Position numbers and translations under genes: made by a program. The notes below the pieces were generated by a model, which saw only the letters and a list, made by a program, of their open reading frames with translations, was not told the DNA's origin and did not search any database. Shown piece by piece: positions 46,991 to 57,806 of a DNA stretch of 64,000 bases; within the stretch, counting starts at the first letter, position 1, and every line of letters begins with the position of its first letter. Source of the stretch: Alitta virens (taxonomy: Eukaryota > Annelida > Polychaeta > Phyllodocida > Nereididae); the NCBI GenBank assembly GCA_932294295.1, contig OW028585.1:27590177-27654176 (forward strand), in the 5' to 3' direction.

Positions 46991-49539
46991 ATTTCTAGCA
47001 CATGAATGCCGCGTCTGATTGACATGCCATAAAATATTCCTATGGAGAGTTTAAAAAAAAAAAGTTTAATTAGTCATTTAATTGCAATTATAACTAAACT
47101 ATAACAGTTACTGAAAATGGTCATTGAATGTTTGGATAACATTACAATAGGGAAAGCCAGGGGGGTTTCACCAGTTTAGTAGGCCTTGGCAACCCATGTT
47201 AATCCAATGGGAACTTTAAAAATTCGCCATAAATCACAGAAGCAACAGATTGTTCTTAAACTTGGTGAATTTGTAGCTAATCTATCTCCCTAACAAAAAG
47301 CACCGAAAAGTGTCAGTGTGGACTGACAAGGTATTATGTTCTTTCTCAGTGGATCTGTGGGGTTGGCAAAGAGGATCATATTGTCATATTTGGTGAAGTG
47401 CAATTTGTTAAGTGTCTGCCTCTAAAGTTAGAATCTAGCACACTGTAAGTGAAGTTGCAGGTGACTTTCAATTCCATTCAATGTAATAATTCATTAATTG
47501 ACATCACAAACATAATAAGTTCATACGTTCGCCTTCGCAGTCAAACATTCAACACATTTCACATCACAACCATGAATTCATACAACTTTCATTCTTCTCT
47601 TTCAGTCACCCTGGCCTTAATTAAAGAAAAATAATGTATGCGAATACCAATAAATGTGGCTGATAACTTTGGTATATGTGCCCTTGATTATAATAAATAT
47701 ATACTAGATTAGACCGTTTGCATTAAATATTCAACAATAATTGAAAAACAACATTTATCTACAAGTAAAGACTTGTATTAAATTTATTGGCTCAAAGCTC
47801 GTGATAATGATGTGTAATTGTGAATCTTAGACATTCTCAGAAATAAAGAATGCAGATGATGGAGTCCCTTATTGATAGACTAATCAATTGCTCTTGTCAA
47901 TTTGAAATGCTTTAGATCCACCCTTGGCCATCTGGTTTATTGCCCATAACTTCGCTGTTGCCTTGGCCGCAATGTCACTGTGAGGTATACAGTCATTATT
48001 ATAAGAGTTAACAGAATGAGTGCTGTTGTCATGATATAAGCTAGTCTGGGAGTTGCATGTTGCAATAATGAAATTTCTTTTATGGCTCATTTTTTATTTA
48101 AAAAGTTGTTAGTCATAGGAAGTGTGGCAATGGGAATGTGTTCACATGTATCTTATAAAATGATATTTAATTGGTTTGTGCGATCATATTAAGATTCATT
48201 AGAACACTTTCAGCTTTCTTTGCAAGTAATTTAATGATGACACACAGTTGGTATTGTATCATTTTATATTCCAGGTAATGATTACAATTATTTAGTCAAT
48301 ATGACTGTTCATACCTGTCTGTGTGAGTTAACAACCATCATCAATCAGAAACCCAGAGTGTGATTAACGTCAGATTTTGCTTTTAGACCAAATGACATCA
48401 ATTTAAAAGAAAATATCAAATGTTTGTGAATGCAAAGCATCAAATGAGATCATGCTTATGAACAAGCTTAATGAAGAACTGCGACAAAGAAAATCTTATC
48501 TCGTTTACTCATGTCCCGCATGCAGGTGCTTCGTGTTGACCCTTATCAGTTTATCTAGAATATCCACCTTTTGAAGTATCAGGATACTGTCTGGACTGTA
48601 GAAATTGATTCAGCACTTTATGAAGTGCAAATAAAGTACATTAAGAACATAGGAAATTTTAGAGAATTTTTGTTGAAACATATGGAAAAGTTCCTTTGGT
48701 CCACCAAAATTACCACAAACCTTCACTGAGTTGTTGAAAAGGTTAGAAGTTTAATTAAAATGAATGAAAGAGTGGGCATTTCTTACATATCTAAGTTTAA
48801 AGAATTTCAAGTTAAAAGATGGCATTCCAACTTTCATCGCTTCTTTGTTCTTCGATGATAAAGTTTAACATCTTCTTAGAGCAAACAGTCTATATCAGTG
48901 TTGTAGATTAGCTGTCATCTAATCATAATGGTCTTTACAAAATTACAGTACCTCTTTATATATTTGGCTGTTCCCTGAAGCTACAATTGTACTTCTCATC
49001 TTGTACTGACAATTCAGCCAAGTCGTAAACAGCCACACGATGAGCTCTAAGTTTGTGTTAGACCTTTTGTCAGTACTTCCCTGCTGATATAACTTGTTAA
49101 CGTATTTTGCCAATAGAAACAAAATACATCAGTCCAAGAAGTTCATCAATGTTGCATGGCCTTAGGTGTGTTGGAGACCACTGGGACATTATTTCATCAC
49201 AACTCTGTTTGCAGCACCAGACAATGCAGTCACAAATCTGCTATGGGGTCAGAATAACAAAAAGGCTCAATAAGGAAACATACTACATATTAAAAACAAT
49301 CAATGCATCCTTTTGCTCTGCATTTACCATGTTTACATCATACGTTGCCCATACATTATCATTTAGGTAAACATGTCTAAAGTCTTGCAAACTACTATGA
49401 TACGTCTGCTGAATAATATTAGAAAATTCAATGGCAAATCAAATAAAAAAAATATGTGACATTTGATGAAGCTTAACTGCTGTGGGTAATCCATTTTTAG
49501 AAGTTTAAACTTTTTCTGCAGAACAAAAACTGTTCACGA

Positions 49540-49705
49540 CTGGGAACTTTCAACGTCAACCAGAGGCCTTAATCATCCAACTGAATGGAAATGTTGAGGT
49601 TCAAACCCTGAGATTTCACTGTGAGTGACATCATCATTTTTTTACACCTCCATTCAGTTGGATGATTAAAGCATCGGGTTGAGGTTGAAAGCTCTCAGGT
49701 GAGCA
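49540..49705. mobile_element. fold-back MITE M2, right arm only
   Basis: CCTTAATCATCCAACTGAAT and CCATTCAGTTGGATGATTAA form inverted arms. The pairing extends outward through CAACGTCAACC with GGTTGAGGTTG and AACTTTCAACG with GAGGTTGAAAGC. The left arm at 32,780-32,810 reads straight from the CTCACCTGGG side to the GCAGAAAAAATTTAAAC side, so about 130 bases were inserted here. Confidence 0.8.
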
Positions 49706-50384
49706 TAGTTTTTGCTGTGAAGAAAAAGTTTAAACTTTTCTAACAATTCAGTGACAGTTTGATCAAGGTAAATAAATCTCTGGTTATTTTAAAATTTTAT
49801 TTATAACAGACCTTACAATAAAAAGTGACAAAATATCTAACAACTATACATGTGTTGTTCATTGCCTTATTTAACATTTGGGCATTCCATCGTTCAATAT
49901 AAGTTCCTGCATTAGAGCACCAAATCGGTTGCCTCATTCACATGTTAAAATCATCCTAAATGTTTTCTAAGCTCCTTAATTATATTATGCCTTTAGCTTT
50001 ATTAATTCCACTGGATTTTAATTATGAAAGTATTCATTTTCCTGGACTAATGCAAGCTTAAATGAACCCTGGAGATGTATGTGTTAAGCCCCCTAATGCA
50101 ATTAACACTGCCAGACTAAAGATGTATAAGAAATATGAGGAAGGATTACTTTTTTCTCAGATTGATTAAGGTAATTCATTACTTTATTACATCATTTTGA
50201 TGGTTCCATAAAATCACTCATTGATCCATCAATTGCATGGAATACAAGGACCACAGATGCCAGTCTGACCTCAGTGCTTTGTGAGACCTCACTGCTTATG
50301 TTTTCATGACAGGCCTTTTCTGGTGCATATAAAAAAAAAATAAAGATTTATATTTCGACACATAGTAGAATACTTTGCTGTAGT

Positions 50385-50450
50385 GGAGGGTGGATCAGGC
50401 TTTTATGTCCTCCGTTCTGGACCAGATGGGCTTATTAGGAGAGGTGTATC
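50385..50450 (-). mobile_element. SINE family S 3' fragment
   Basis: Minus-strand words matching the SINE body end: CTCCTAATAAGCCCATCTGG and a GGACATAAAAGCCTGATCC tail. The tRNA-like head is missing. Confidence 0.65.
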
Positions 50451-50779
50451 ATAATGACTTGGTATATTTTGCATTTTATGAAACCACATTTCTAGTGTGA
50501 ACAGACAGTCTGTATTTGTGATGATAACACATGTTGCTGACTTCTATGTGGAGGCAACAATTGCATCAGTAGGCTGAAGTTAAATTACGTTTGTACCGAG
50601 CCAGACAAACAAACGCTTTTATTATACAAATTCAGAATATTCAATAAAGTCTGGAATAAGAGAAACCATCCTTTATGAAGAAAATAATTGATTTTTTGTT
50701 GCTCTTTTTCTGTTGTGTGCAAAAGCACTTAATTTTCAGCCTCATATTAGCAAACTTTATTCCTTAGCTGAATTATGTC

Positions 50780-51125
50780 TAGTGCTGTTGACAGATTTGT
50801 GATGAAATAATGTCCCGGTTGTCTCCCAACAGACCTCTAGCCATGCAACATTGATGAGCTTCTTGGAATTATGTGTTTTGACTGTATGAACAAAACAAGA
50901 TAACAAGAATATATCAATAGGGAAGTACCGACAGTATGTCCTACACAAGCTCATCTTCTGGCACTTTACGACCTGACTAAATTTTACTGTATGAAAGCCA
51001 ACTAACAGATCATCCAGGAAGTAAGGTTGTGGTCTTAGCCACCAGAAAAAAAATCTCAGCAACACCATTAATGACTTACAAGATATGGTAGATATTCTAT
51101 CACCATCAGGAAAGTGTCGGCCAGT
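50780..51125 (+). repeat. repeat unit X, direct copy outside C
   Basis: CAGATTTGTGATGAAATAAT, GCCATGCAACATTGATGAGC, TATCAATAGGGAAGTACCGA and GCTCATCTTCTGGCACTTTA, with a further matching tail to about 51,125. One frame (REVPTVCPTQAHLLALYDLT, then KFYCMKAN) is open for about 29 codons, but no ATG or splice context supports a gene. Confidence 0.75.
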
Positions 51126-51959
51126 TTTCAACATCGAAACAATCTTTCATGCTAAATAATCCTTAAACAAATTATTGTCTTCATTAAAACAAATAACAAA
51201 AAGATACAGTAACATATTTGTGCCATGAAGTGTTAAATATTAAAACCAATTCAACAAATGATGTCTGATATTTTGTGTTCAAAGAGCAGTATGTATATAT
51301 CAAACTTATTTAGTATTTGCTTATGCAGTTTTTGTTTGCTTGATGATGTGCAAATGCACCGGAAAGAGTCTTTGATTTTTAGGTGGTAGAAAACATATCT
51401 CATTTCATCTTACAGACACATGTGTATTTTAGCAAATGCCTTTCACAATTAGTGCAATTTTTTTTTGATCGCTCCACATTCTCAGTAATTTTTTCATTGA
51501 TGCCAGCCATCATTAGTCACTGAAATCCACACTGTGTTAAAATTTCAACTTTGTTTTATAGCAAAATTCATAGAATGTAAGATTTTTATTCATCTTGTTA
51601 GACAAAAATTTTTTTTCGCATGGGCAGTTTTCATTTCTTTGGCAGTAATCATTTTGGAAATGGCTAGGTCATCCTGTGTGGTATGAAATCCAGATAACAT
51701 CACTCAAATTGATATTTTGTGAAATAGTGGCATTTACAGGCACTGTCAATTCCAAAATTAGCTGATGTCTTGCCAACATCAATTCATTTTATCATGCTAT
51801 CAGGAATACTGGAGTGGCCAAACAAAAGCTCAGAAGGGATTATATACCAAGATGAAAATGTTGTTGGATAAAGCAGATCTGATTTTCAGGTCAAATCCTG
51901 GCATACATGCTTTACTTTCAGTGCAACATTTTATACAATCAGTCCTTATTTCATTTTCT

Positions 51960-52130
51960 GTGATCCCATCCATCATCAATCAGAGACTTTACACAGCGTT
52001 ATTTATGACAGTTTTTAACCTTAGTGCAAAATTAAAAAAGAGGAACAAAGAAATTTTTTCTATTGCAAAAGTGTCAAATGCGATTAGGTTGATGAATAAG
52101 CTTAATGAAGAATTCTGACAAAGGAAATCC
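51960..52130 (+). repeat. repeat unit Y, copy 1 outside C
   Basis: CCATCCATCATCAATCAGAG, TTTATGACAGTTTTTAACC, AAAGTGTCAAATGCGATTAG and AATAAGCTTAATGAAGAATT. Related to 48,335-48,505 in the right arm (same strand) and to the inverse of 34,855-35,035 in the left arm. A 117-codon frame (51,765-52,118) overlaps it but is not conserved in the next copy. Confidence 0.65.
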
Positions 52131-52894
52131 ACAGTTACTTTTTCTTGAGTCAGCTGTGACCTAAAAGTCGGTCGTTGAAGTTGGAGTAATTAAGCAGACT
52201 CTCAAGCAGTTCAGAAGAAAGAGTTGCCTGTAAAGAAATATGTTTTTTACTGAAACTAATTGAATTTTTAAAGAAGTACTGCATTAGTGTTGCACTTATT
52301 CTCATCAAACTTCCACTGGCGAAAGGTTTGTCTTGGCACAGCAATAACTGTTCAGAACAATTGTTTAATAGTTTTAACTGTTGCAAAGATGACATCATTT
52401 TCTTGCATAAATGATAATATTGTGAATTATCTATTATCAGAATGTTTTCTTTCATCTTAAATTTTCGGCTAATCCTAAGTCGTTTTCTAGTCAAATTCTA
52501 ATGTTATTTTCAGATAAAAATAAGGCATGCTTATGAGTGTTATTTTTGAAGCTATATTATATGTTACCTTTACAAGGAAGTGACCCATCAATGCAGGTGT
52601 TTTGAGTTTAGATTTGTTAACCTTATAGAGACCTGCTTTTGGAAGTGAATGGAATAAGCAATAAAGGGTACTTTGTCTTCAGGGCACTACAAGTGTGGAA
52701 AGATCACAACATTTTTACTACAGGAAACAATTAAGGTAATTTAGTCCAGGAAATTGACCAAGAACATTTAACTATGCGTTTTCATTTTTGAAATGGCATC
52801 ATTAGTTACTGTGTTTTGTTAGAAAGTGGTCTGCCATGGCAGGCAGGTGACCATTAAAGAAGGATATTCTTCCTTGCCCAAGACTTATTTTCTT

Positions 52895-53100
52895 TGATAC
52901 CATCCATCATCAATCAGAGAAATTCAAACAGTGTGATTTATGACAGTTTTTTAATCTTCGGCAAATTGACATGTGAAAAAAAAAAAGAATGCAAAAGTGT
53001 CAAAAGTGATCATTCTGATAACGAAGCTTTACAAGGAATTCTGAAAAAAAAAAAATCAATGCTCATTTTCTTATGAGTCAGAAGTGACTTAAAAGTCTGT
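52895..53100 (+). repeat. repeat unit Y, copy 2 outside C
   Basis: CCATCCATCATCAATCAGAG again, TTTATGACAGTTTTTTAATC, GCAAAAGTGTCAAAAGTGAT and a CAAGGAATTCTGA end with expanded A-runs. Direct copy of 51,960-52,130. Confidence 0.7.
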
Positions 53101-53239
53101 CGTTATAGACAGAGTAACCAGTGTTAGTCTTTCATTTGATGCCAACATCACAATATATTCGTATGAACCACAGTAGAATTTGCCTCTAAAGTTGTCTATG
53201 GCAAGGGACCACTGCAGAATACATTACTTTTTAGATTTG

Positions 53240-53490
53240 TGACGCATTGTCTGGTGCTGCGGACAGAGTTGAGATGAAATAATATCCCAGTGGTCTCCAA
53301 CACACCTCGAGCTATGCAACATTGACGAGCATTTTTGGACTGATGTATGTAAAACAAGGTAATAGGTATATATCAACAGGGAAGTACCAAGATGAAGTCC
53401 AACACATACTTACACATTTGTATTGTATAAACCTAAGCTAACAGTACGATTTTAGCTTCAGCGAACAGCAAAGAGGCAAAATGATAGAAA
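53240..53490 (+). repeat. repeat unit X, third + strand copy
   Basis: GCATTGTCTGGTGCTGCGGA, CCCAGTGGTCTCCAACACAC, ATCAACAGGGAAGTACC and AGCTTCAGCGAACAGCAAAG, closest in wording to the 33,070 copy. A family T fragment (53,490-53,600) abuts it. Confidence 0.75.
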
Positions 53491-53600
53491 GATAGAAAGT
53501 GCAGTCCGATACGACAAGTAGTGGCCGCTATCGAGGGTTGATTGATGAGATGAGAGAGGAAGAGTCCACCCATATTGCACATTTGCAAAATGTTGGCACC
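53490..53600 (+). repeat. dispersed repeat family T, fragment without array
   Basis: GATAGAAAGATAGAAAGTGC (a vestigial GATA core), CCGCTATCGAGGGTTGATTG, GAAGAGTCCACCCATATTGC and CACATTTGCAAAATG. Confidence 0.7.
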
Positions 53601-54345
53601 ATACGACAATCACAATTGAACTAATAGCATCCTAATGTTTGCATGGAAAGCGAACAAAGATTAAACTGTATCAAACACCAAGGAAGTTACAATGACTCTT
53701 ACTGCCAAAGACAGCCAAATCCAGCTCCAATAACTAAGTCAATTTCAGGACAGGGAAGCAAAATATATTTTTGGCAAGCAGTCTTAGCAGACCAAAGATT
53801 GCCTCTGATAAGCTTAAATAAACAAAAGTGGTCATATAATATTTTTGGAGATGGTATGCAGTGCAACTCTTGTCTTATGTTGTCTTTTACACATCCTGAC
53901 AGTGTGCCATTAGAAAAGAGCATGATCGAGCCTGCATTTTTAAAAGTCTATCTGAATGGATTTAAAATAAATTGTAGTGCTCTTTTGCACTAGAAATACC
54001 TGAGCAGTTTTAAAAAACATATAATCAGATAAAACAACACAAGAAAGATTGGAGTAGAAATGAAAATAAAATCAAACTAAACTTTTTAGGTTAGAAAATT
54101 ACATCTGATCTAGGTGTATAATGCATAAGCATCACAAGCCAAAAGTAGCTGTCGTTAACATTCTGCATTAAACGACCACACATTTTAAGGATACATGCGT
54201 TCTAATGTAATTGTCATAAACATATTGTACGTCAAAAACACATGATGTTTCCTAATTGGGTTCATGACCTTCTAATGGCACTGCAGTCTCATTTGAAAAC
54301 TTCACCACTGATACTGGCAGCTTGCCTCATTATTCATAATACAGC
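53601..54345. other. gene-free stretch with one 116-codon frame
   Basis: A plus-strand frame (53,643-53,993) is open for 116 codons but matches no family I know. Its stretch CACATCCTGACAGTGTGC (53,889) recurs at the start of the LINE at 55,927, in the same reading register (T-H-P-D-S-V), so part of it may come from the same element. Not called as a gene. Confidence 0.35.
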
Positions 54346-54348
54346 AGG

Positions 54349-54420
54349 TAGTGGCTGAATAGTTAAGATGCATACCAGAAGGCCTTGGTTTCGAATCTCA
54401 GCATGCTTCATTACCTAAAT
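54349..54420 (+). repeat. degenerate tRNA-like SINE head
   Basis: GGTAGTGGCTGAATAGTTAA with GATGCATACCAGAAGGCC and GGTTTCGAATCTCAGCATGC resembles a Leu/Ser-type tRNA with A-box- and B-box-like parts. Acceptor pairing is poor. The following GAGATGATAAATTGGTGG and CTTTGTACTTG words resemble family T. Confidence 0.4.
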
Positions 54421-54534
54421 CATAGATGGAAGGCAGTTGCATGAGATGATAAATTGGTGGTGCTTTGTACTTGTCTGAACCGGAAAAAGTAAAAAAAAAA
54501 AAACTCCAAGTTACAGTTTCTGTCGAAATTTGCA

Positions 54535-55045
54535 CACACCTGAACTGAAATCATATTAAGTGCACTTAATATGTCACTACAATGCTAGTTTTTCTCAAAT
54601 ATATTACTAAAAACATAATTCATTGGAAACATAGTTTCAGTCAGATCCATTCAACACTTTTGACAAAATGCATGATATTTTTTTTGGGTTTAATTGAAAA
54701 AGTGAGCAGAGAATAGAAAAGACAGACACACATTCACTGGTCATCAAATTTGGAAAAAAAACTTTCAAATTTTCCATGATAAAATTATCAAAAGTATCTC
54801 CCTACACATGCTATAGACTTGTGATGAATTATGAGAACAAATTGATTGATGTTAAATAGGCTATTAAACATTGTGCAACACGATGTCAATTGAAGTGTAT
54901 GCACACCCTAATCCCAACACATTTTTGAAAATGTCCTTCATTTTGTCAACAGTTTTGACTGAGCTATGTTTCCAATGAATTATATATTTGAGAAATGTTA
55001 TCACAGTAGTGACAGATTAAGTGCGCTTTAATATTGGTTATCTTG
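54535..55045. repeat. fold-back repeat K, arms 54,535-54,680 and 54,935-55,045
   Basis: AATTCATTGGAAACATAG and CTATGTTTCCAATGAATT are inverted, as are TTTTGACAAAATG and CATTTTGTCAACAG, and TCTCAAATATATTA and ATATATTTGAGAAATG. The pairing continues outward through GTGACA/TGTCAC-type words. Confidence 0.75.
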
Positions 55046-55895
55046 TTTCTGTTCAATGAGTCCTGTTGCATATAGGGAGTAGGGGGCCCTACAGTTCACC
55101 AGTGGGGTACACTGTGCAGGGCTTACATCCACTGGGTTCGGGGCTCAATACCCTGTTTCATTCAACTGCCTGTCTTAATCAAAACCCCATTCCAATCATG
55201 CACTACCCAAATCACTAGATAGAGTATAATGATTTTTTAGGCATATCCTAAGCATATGAAGTTAATATTTGTCATTTGCCTTCACACCCATATATTGAGA
55301 TAAATGTGATGATGGTTGCACAAAGGTCAAAGGCCTCTATTTTTACAACATTGATAACCCTGTCAGAGTGACATAATGCAGCTGTTTAGTATAGGAATGC
55401 TGACTAAAAATATAAAATATCAGGAGGGTGCAATCAGGAAGTCTGGCATGACTGTTAGGCCCATCCACTTTAGGCTATAAAGCCTGCTACACAGCTGCTT
55501 TATGCGGAATATTGGTAGCTTCCCTGGCGGTGCAAGCAAATCATATCTTGGAACAAGCTCTCTTTCATCCACATTAAACCAACACCAGGTAGATTATGTC
55601 CAGAAAGCTGAGAGGGACTTATTGTCAGGCCTGGAAACAGCTGTGTGGCTGTTCCATACTTAGCAAGTAAAGAGATTGCTCCAGTTTGTGTAAAGTAAGC
55701 ATGAAGTTCTACTTGCAAAATCACTGTCACTTTGCATAAATGACATTTCACCAAAGGGTTTGGTTGGATATCTATCAAACATAAACATTTTCTAACATAG
55801 TTAAATACTGTTGACAAAAGGAAGGACATTTTCAAAAATGTGTTGGGATTAGGGTGTGCATACACTTCAATTGCACTGTATGTTAACTCCATTCA
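54885..55895. mobile_element. 1-kb element with inverted termini (nested with K)
   Basis: AATTGAAGTGTATGCACACC, CTAATCCCAACACATTTTTG, AAAATGTCC at 54,888-54,935 is repeated in inverse at 55,825-55,878 with near identity. About 900 bases lie between, including a 130-codon minus-strand frame (55,500-55,892) that overlaps the right terminus and has no recognised domain, and a possible tRNA-like block at 55,081-55,200. It could be a non-autonomous DNA transposon or a segment flanked by two inverted copies of K. Confidence 0.55.
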
Positions 55896-55926
55896 AAATG
55901 AATGTCACTTCTGAAATACTAATCCT

Positions 55927-57550
55927 ACACATCCTGACAGTGTGCAATTACATAGCAAGATGACGGAATACCTCTCAACACAAGCTCATAAAGCGCTCTT
56001 TGCACTGCAAGGTGATTCAAAACAAGCATTAGGAAAAATCAATCCCATGCTATCTCTTCGAATGTTTGATACCTATATTTTACCTATCCTGGAGTACAAT
56101 AGTGAAATATGAACAAGTGAAAAATCTATGCCTGAAATAGAAAATTTGCAACTTGCATATCTTAAAAACATATTAGGAGTTAGAAAACAAACACCATCTT
56201 TAGCAGTCTATGGTGAAACAGGTAGATTCCCATTGCATGTCAGACAGAAAATTAGAATGGTGAATTACTGGATAAGATTGGAAAGAGCACCTGATGACAG
56301 TTTACTTAAGAAATGTTTATATTTTCAGAAGGAAATTTATGTGAATGCAGTAAATGGAAATAACTGGTTCAGTAAAGTGTGTCATGTATTAAATAACTGC
56401 AACATTGAATATGATATTAGTAACCTCAGAAACTTTGACATGGATAATATCTCTAATACAGTGAAACTAAGACTCTATGAAGCCGAACATGAGCGACTTA
56501 TAAATGCAATAAATGACAGTTCACAACAACCAAAACTTAGGACATATAAACTATTTAAAACTGATTGTAGAATAGAACCTTATCTTGAATTGCAACAAAT
56601 TCGCAAAGTGTTAACTAAAATAGCTAGATTTAGGACAAGTTCACATAGCCTGAAGATTGAAACAGGTCGACACCATAAACCAATAATTCCCGCACCAAAT
56701 AGAATATGTGAAAAGTGTACGTTAAACTTTGTAGAAGACGAAATTCACTGTTTGATAGTCTGTCCTGGTAATGAGCAACACCGTGTTAACCTTTTTTTTG
56801 AATGCAACTAAATTTATTAACAACTTTTTGTCTCTAGATGATATAACTAAGTTTACAGCAATAATGACAAACAAGGAACCTGAGTTATTAAATAGTTTAG
56901 GAAAGTTTCTCCTTCAAGCCGATGTGTAGAGAAAACCATTTACTGTATCCACACAGTTATTAATTTAGTTTATTAGTTTATTAGTTATGATGTGCTTGTC
57001 ATGTTTTGGACTTTAAGAGTGAAATGTTTTTATTAGCAGCTTGTATTTTTTTTTATTGTGTATGTGGATTTTAAACACGTATTAATAGTTAACTTGGTGG
57101 CTGGAACCTTGATTATTGAAATTTTATTGCTTTCTGTATTTACATTAATGTCTCTTTCATGTTATCTTTTAACTGAATGACATATGTATCACTTATGATA
57201 TTTTACATGTCAATAAAATCGATATATAATTAGAAACCAGCATGATCCGATGTGTAGAGAAAACCATCTCCTGTATCCACACAGTTATTAATTTAGTTTA
57301 TTAGTTTATTAGTTATGATGTGCTTGTCATGTTTTGGACTTTAAGAGTGAAATGTTTTTATTAGCGGCTTGTATTTTTTTTATTGTGTATGTGGATTTTA
57401 AACACGTATTAATAGTTAACTTGGTGGCTGGAACCTTGATTATTGAAATTTTATTGCTTTCGGTATTTACATTAATGTCTCTATCATGTTATCTTTTAAC
57501 TGAATGACATATGTATCACTTATGATATTTTACATGTCAATAAAATCTAT
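55927..57550 (+). mobile_element. 5'-truncated LINE with tandemly duplicated 3' end
   Basis: Coding remnant to 56,929, then a 3' untranslated region. From 56,919 (CCGATGTGTAGAGAAAACC) a 328-base unit containing the last codons, the stop and the untranslated region is repeated from 57,247. Both units end with AATAAA-containing TGTCAATAAAATC followed by short AT-repeats. The second unit reads like a further, severely 5'-truncated copy of the same element placed directly after the first. Confidence 0.85.
55960..56929 (+). pseudogene. LINE ORF2 C-terminal part (CR1/L2/Jockey-like), broken
   Basis: Residues read MTEYLSTQAHKALFALQG, then KINPMLSLRMFDTYILPILE, then after an in-frame TGA (56,110-56,112, where a Trp is expected) ENLQLAYLKNILGVRKQTPS, AVYGETGRFPL and VRQKIRMVNYWIRL. 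Near the end comes a zinc-knuckle-like Cys-x2-Cys followed by HCLIVCP. This is the region after the reverse transcriptase catalytic core in CR1/L2/Jockey-like elements, where the L-G-V-x-x-x-T-P and Y-G-E-x-G-R-x-P-L motifs are diagnostic. A one-base shift in an eight-T run (56,792-56,799) moves the frame. In the new frame it continues KFINNFLSLDDITKFTA and ends LGKFLLQADV at a TAG (56,927-56,929). The N-terminal endonuclease and reverse transcriptase core are absent. Confidence 0.88.
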
Positions 57551-57757
57551 ATATATATATAGTATACATGGAATGTTTGGGGGAAATATGTATAAGAAAC
57601 TATTGTGTGAATGTTACATAAATATTTATAATGTACTTCACATGGTAAAATCATTTTGAAGTTTTTGGTTATATCATTTATGATATTTCTGCTTTTCTAG
57701 GGTCCATACTTTTATAATGTGACAATACCCCACAATCAGTTGTATACCACATAGAAA
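57551..57757. other. gene-free stretch
   Basis: Short AT-rich segment directly after the LINE tail. Nothing recognised. Confidence 0.4.
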
Positions 57758-57806
57758 AGCCATGTGGTATAGCCTATGTGGTATACATGTGTATACTACA
57801 TGGCTT
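57758..57806. repeat. short palindrome with TGTGGTATA words
   Basis: AAGCCATGTGGTATA and GTATACTACATGGCTT are inverted around a GTGGTATACATGT core. Further TATACCACATA words at 57,742 and 57,830 extend the symmetric pattern. Confidence 0.75.

Larger units (their letters stand above)
43690..50257 (-). repeat. inverted repeat C, right arm (about 6.6 kb)
   Basis: Reverse complement of 32,152-39,010. It differs by a MITE at 43,925-44,090, a local duplication at 45,585-45,839, about 350 extra bases near 47,430-47,880 and a MITE near 49,540-49,705. It lacks the 745 bases at 34,110-34,855. No gene is recognised in either arm. Confidence 0.95.

Noticed and set aside
35453..48090. Similar peptides on opposite strands (35,453 + and 47,884 -; also 37,828 - and 44,683 +)
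   Set aside because: They lie at mirror positions of inverted repeat C. Similarity follows from the DNA, with frame-breaking indels nearby, so it is not evidence of coding.
32152..50257. Polinton/Maverick or other large self-synthesising transposon
   Set aside because: No DNA polymerase, integrase, ATPase or protease frame is present. The arms are far longer than the terminal repeats of such elements and contain no genes.
51765..52118. 117-codon plus-strand frame
   Set aside because: It overlaps repeat unit Y. The second Y copy at 52,895 does not keep the frame.
55500..55892. 130-codon minus-strand frame
   Set aside because: No recognised domain, and its start lies inside a terminal inverted repeat. 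Kept only as a note in the element description.
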